A DNA stretch of 64,000 nt from Coptis chinensis (Eukaryota; Streptophyta; Magnoliopsida; Ranunculales; Ranunculaceae): contig CM027384.1 in NCBI GenBank assembly GCA_015680905.1, forward strand, positions 75,053,501 through 75,117,500. The letters are read 5' to 3'. Numbering within the stretch: the first letter of the stretch is position 1; every line of letters begins with the position of its first letter. Below, in pieces: positions 61,060-64,000 of this stretch. A program made the translations under genes and the position numbers. A model generated the notes under the pieces. It was not told the DNA's origin. It saw only the letters and a program-made list of their open reading frames with translations, and did not search any database.

Positions 61060-61479
61060 CATAGTACAAAATATCAGGATATGGGTATTTATCGATATTC
61101 AATTTATGGATATGTATCGTGGATATATGCTCCTCTTTGGAGATATTTGACATTGTTTCATATACAAATATCGTGGATATATCCAAAATATTGACAAATA
61201 TCGTAGATATTGTAGATATTTTTGATATATCATGATATATTATTTATATTTATTTGAAATATAATGGTAAATATTAAATAAAATTATTATATACACAAAA
61301 TATCGCCAAATATCGCCAAATATCTCAAAATGTCACAAATATTACAAATATCATCGAAATATCACTGATATTTGCAGTCGTATATATCTCTGAACATATC
61401 GTGATATTTATATATCTTTCTCTGAAATCTGGATAGATATCCCCAAATATCGCGATATATCAGGATATTTTGTACTATG
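61060..61479. mobile_element. hAT-type MITE 1
   Basis: Perfect 16-bp inverted ends CATAGTACAAAATATC / GATATTTTGTACTATG, flanked by perfect 8-bp copies GTGCCAGG (61052-61059 and 61480-61487). The 8-bp duplication indicates a hAT-type transposase. The interior is tiled with GATAT/ATATC motifs. Confidence 0.92.
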
Positions 61480-61487
61480 GTGCCAGG

Positions 61488-61596
61488 AAATGATGCTTCC
61501 CTTCTTCTACTAACTTGCAGCACCTTTGTCCTTGCATAATTGCGAATTTGTCCCTGCATAATTGCGAATCCAAGCCCAATTCATGTTTTGTTTGTA
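61488..61596. other. Short spacer between two MITEs
   Basis: It contains a near-duplicate CTTGCATAATTGCGAAT / CCTGCATAATTGCGAATCC (about 61533 and 61555). No gene. Confidence 0.5.
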
Positions 61597-61604
61597 CCAT
61601 AGTC

Positions 61605-61954
61605 CAAGGACCAAAATATCGCCAATATATCCGATATATCGCCGATATATATATCGTTTTTTTTGTACACCGACATCGATATTTCCGACATATATCCACC
61701 GAATATTGAACTCTTTTTTTTCCGATATAAAACTTTATATCACCGATATAATCGATATATACGATATTTACGATATATATCATTTGACTTTTTGACCTTT
61801 TGTAATATAAATCCGATATTTCTAATATATTTCTGATATATTTCCGATATTTTAAATAGTTTGGACTGGTCACAAAAAAAATAGATATATCCGATATATA
61901 TATCAGTTTTTGGGTACACCGATATATTCACCGATATCGATATTTTGGTCCTTG
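61605..61954. mobile_element. hAT-type MITE 2
   Basis: Perfect 17-bp inverted ends CAAGGACCAAAATATCG / CGATATTTTGGTCCTTG, with perfect 8-bp flanks CCATAGTC (61597-61604 and 61955-61962). Like MITE 1 it is built of GATATAT/CCGATAT motifs, but its tips differ, so the two are related families rather than one. Confidence 0.92.
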
Positions 61955-61962
61955 CCATAGTC

Positions 61963-62330
61963 ACTAATTCGGAATTCGGCACTAGTTTGGCAAGGAGTTG
62001 AATATCCAAATGTGATACCCTTAGGCATGGCCTGAAGAGGAGTACGATAGAAAGACGCCTAGCGTGACGATTGCGCCATGGTGTGGTCCCACTTCTCTTA
62101 GACGGTTGTCCAATATCTAGGTTATAAATAATGATGCGCCAAATTCTAATGTCGAGGACTTGATGTTGGGGTGGTTGGTGAGAACATCCACCGTAGTTAA
62201 GAGTGCTCATGCAGGTAAGATGAGTGACCCCCTAGAAAGTCCTGTCGGAAGAAAATCCCACACTGTCGGAGGTTTGCAAAGGCCAAGTGGGGACGGTATC
62301 AACGCGACAAGATGAGACGGATTGTTACAT
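61963..62330. other. LTR-like fragment, unassigned
   Basis: A GC-richer stretch with GGTTATAAATAATG (62120), AAATCCCACACTGTCGGAGG (62254) and GTGGGGACGGTATCAACGCG (62289) resembles a decayed LTR. No ends or duplications were found. Confidence 0.35.
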
Positions 62331-63213
62331 AAAATTCTTACAAGTTTCGATCAAAATCCAGAAAAAATCAGGAAAGCCATAACTAATTAAAATATCCAAT
62401 ATTATTTGTGATTGCGTATCAGCGTATATTAATTCAAAACTCTTAAGTATATTAGTTGGTGTAGAACACAGACTCTATAGTTATTGTCTAATTGTTTTTA
62501 ATAAATCCAAATTTACTATAAAGAAGTAATTTTCGCTTTTATCATTTAAACACAACTTAGAACTGTCTAGACTAGTCTAGTTTATGAATTCTAGTAGTCA
62601 TAGAAGGTTAATATTATGATATATAGGTTAAGAAAGTATTTTTTAGTGTTTTAGACGGTTTATAATATAATTAAGATGATTTTGATAGAGTTCTCTATAT
62701 AAAGAAAATTGTAGTCTAGTTTGGACGGTTTATTATGATTTTTTAGTCTAGTTTGGAGGAAGAAAATTGTAATAAATTCTTCATTATTATCAATAAATTT
62801 ATGTTTCAATTTATCTCTACAATGTTCTATTGAACTTTTAATACCGCTTCTCCTACATCATTGGCAAAATCTTCTTCTTCCTTAAAATGTCCTACAAATG
62901 TTTGAAATTTCAAATATAAATTACTCAAATACATGTTAAAAAAGCTACCCATCATCATCAAAATCAATAAAAATTGGTGAAAACCGAGCAAAACCACGAT
63001 TTTACTATTTTTGCCTTGTTTTTGCAAATCACTAATGAGTCCATTTTGAGACTTTTTACGTTTTATTGAAAAAATAAGAGACTTTTGTGACTATGGTTTG
63101 TATGTCATTGAATGATGCCAACATTGAAATATCTGTATCTTGATTTAAACCTAACCAAGAACAAGGTTCTATGAACTCGTATGCAAGTATGAAAAGGGAT
63201 GACTGAAATCCAA
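62331..63213. other. AT-rich region, no gene seen
   Basis: No recognisable coding sequence on either strand. TTTGGACGGTTTAT-like motifs recur near 62650, 62720 and 62755. Confidence 0.5.
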
Positions 63214-63385
63214 CCATCAGTATCAGATGTTTATTTTGATTTTCACTCCCTCTCAATACAGTCAAAAATGACCATCAGTATCAGATGTTTATTTTGATTT
63301 TCACTCCCTCTCAATACAGTCAAAAATGGCCATCAGTATCAGATGTTATTTTTTATTTTCACTCCCTCTCAATACAGTCAAAATG
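63214..63385 (+). repeat. 58-bp tandem repeat, three copies
   Basis: Units begin CCATCAGTATCAGATGTTTA at 63214, 63272 and 63329 and end CTCAATACAGTCAAAAATG. The third has small losses. Confidence 0.9.
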
Positions 63386-64000
63386 GCAAGTGTAGGAAAA
63401 AATGAAGAGTGACACTACCAACCGAATTTAAAAGGTAATCACGTCTCTGCAGTGCTACTCCATAACAGCAAAATACAAAGAGAAATTTGTTAGAGTTCTT
63501 ACGGAACAATTACCAATGGTTGAAAAATCTGTAACGGAGGTACGAGGCTGTGAGAAAAGGATGTTTCTACTATCACGTAACAGTTTTATTTTCTTACACT
63601 CACATAGAGTCCGGCAGAGAGGGTACCCGCACAAGGAAACTGGTGTGGGCGCACCCAATCTCGTTAGATTTCATTGGGATTGTGATGTGTTAACATGAGG
63701 ATTAACACCGTCATATTTCAGTGTTACCCGAATTCCCGAAACAGTCTGTCACCCTCTTTTATTTTGGTAACTAAATCTCAGCCATCTCCCTCAACAAAGA
63801 TAAAAATAAATAGGAATAAATATAAGAAACAATGTCTTCCAGCCACTTCTTCCTCGGCTACTACCATTTCTAATGAACAATCTAATCATCCATATCTCGT
63901 CTTCTTCTTCTATCACTTATCGTCTTCCGTTCGGTGATGCCGAGCAATCATTTTTTCTATGACTTCTTGTGTTAAACTGTACACATGGTTGTACCTTTTA
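63386..64000. other. Window end, no gene identified
   Basis: Short frames on both strands (63455-63937) show no family features. A Ser/Thr-rich frame near 63830-63937 is more likely a leader region of something beyond the window than a gene. Confidence 0.4.

Noticed and set aside
61972-61985. GAATTCGGCACTAG, close to a cDNA-library adaptor
   Set aside because: It differs at one base and lies in continuous genomic context next to a MITE; chance is more likely than cloning contamination.

Overview
This 64 kb window is nuclear DNA from a flowering plant, probably a eudicot. The signs are plant-specific transposon lineages (Tat, Tekay-like and Athila gypsy elements, copia, L1, MULE, hAT and Tourist MITEs, Helitron), genes with GT-AG introns, AT-rich spacers and a Casparian-strip membrane protein gene. 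The species cannot be fixed from the sequence alone. Only two genes look intact: a six-exon FAD-dependent monooxygenase on the minus strand (35992-38970) and a three-exon CASP gene on the plus strand (53138-54277). Everything else readable is transposon or captured gene fragment.

Layout. 1-13.5 kb is a nest: a MuDR-like element (transposase 7.85-10.55 kb, convergent zinc-knuckle/GRF gene 11.9-12.4 kb, probable terminal sequence near 13.4 kb) was hit by a Tat gypsy element (pol from base 1, 3' LTR ending at 7841), which was itself hit by a 3.8 kb solo LTR (2065-5850). 13.7-17.4 kb is a decayed replication-protein-A large-subunit-like gene. 17.7-29.4 kb carries an Athila-like pol remnant, three decayed genes of the 'putative plant transposon protein' type and a probable LTR start at 27776. 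29.4-34.9 kb is a minus-strand L1 element split by a solo LTR. A Tourist MITE follows at 35.0 kb.

36-39 kb holds the monooxygenase gene, with an L1 scrap in its third intron. About 39.5-50.6 kb reads as a Helitron carrying pieces of several genes: RPA-like (twice), an ABCC transporter exon, an F-box exon and unrecognised exons. Its 3' hairpin and CTAG end are clear; its 5' end is only proposed. 50.6-52.1 kb is an array of palindromic repeats split by a copia-type solo LTR. The CASP gene comes next.

54.6-60.5 kb is a full-length but disabled minus-strand copia element with two LTRs. 61.06-61.95 kb has two hAT-type MITEs with perfect TIRs and 8-bp target duplications. The last 2 kb is mostly featureless, with a 58-bp tandem repeat.

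Functionally, the monooxygenase and CASP genes are independent residents of a repeat-rich region. The main story is layered transposition and gene-fragment capture. Target-site duplications let most insertions be ordered.
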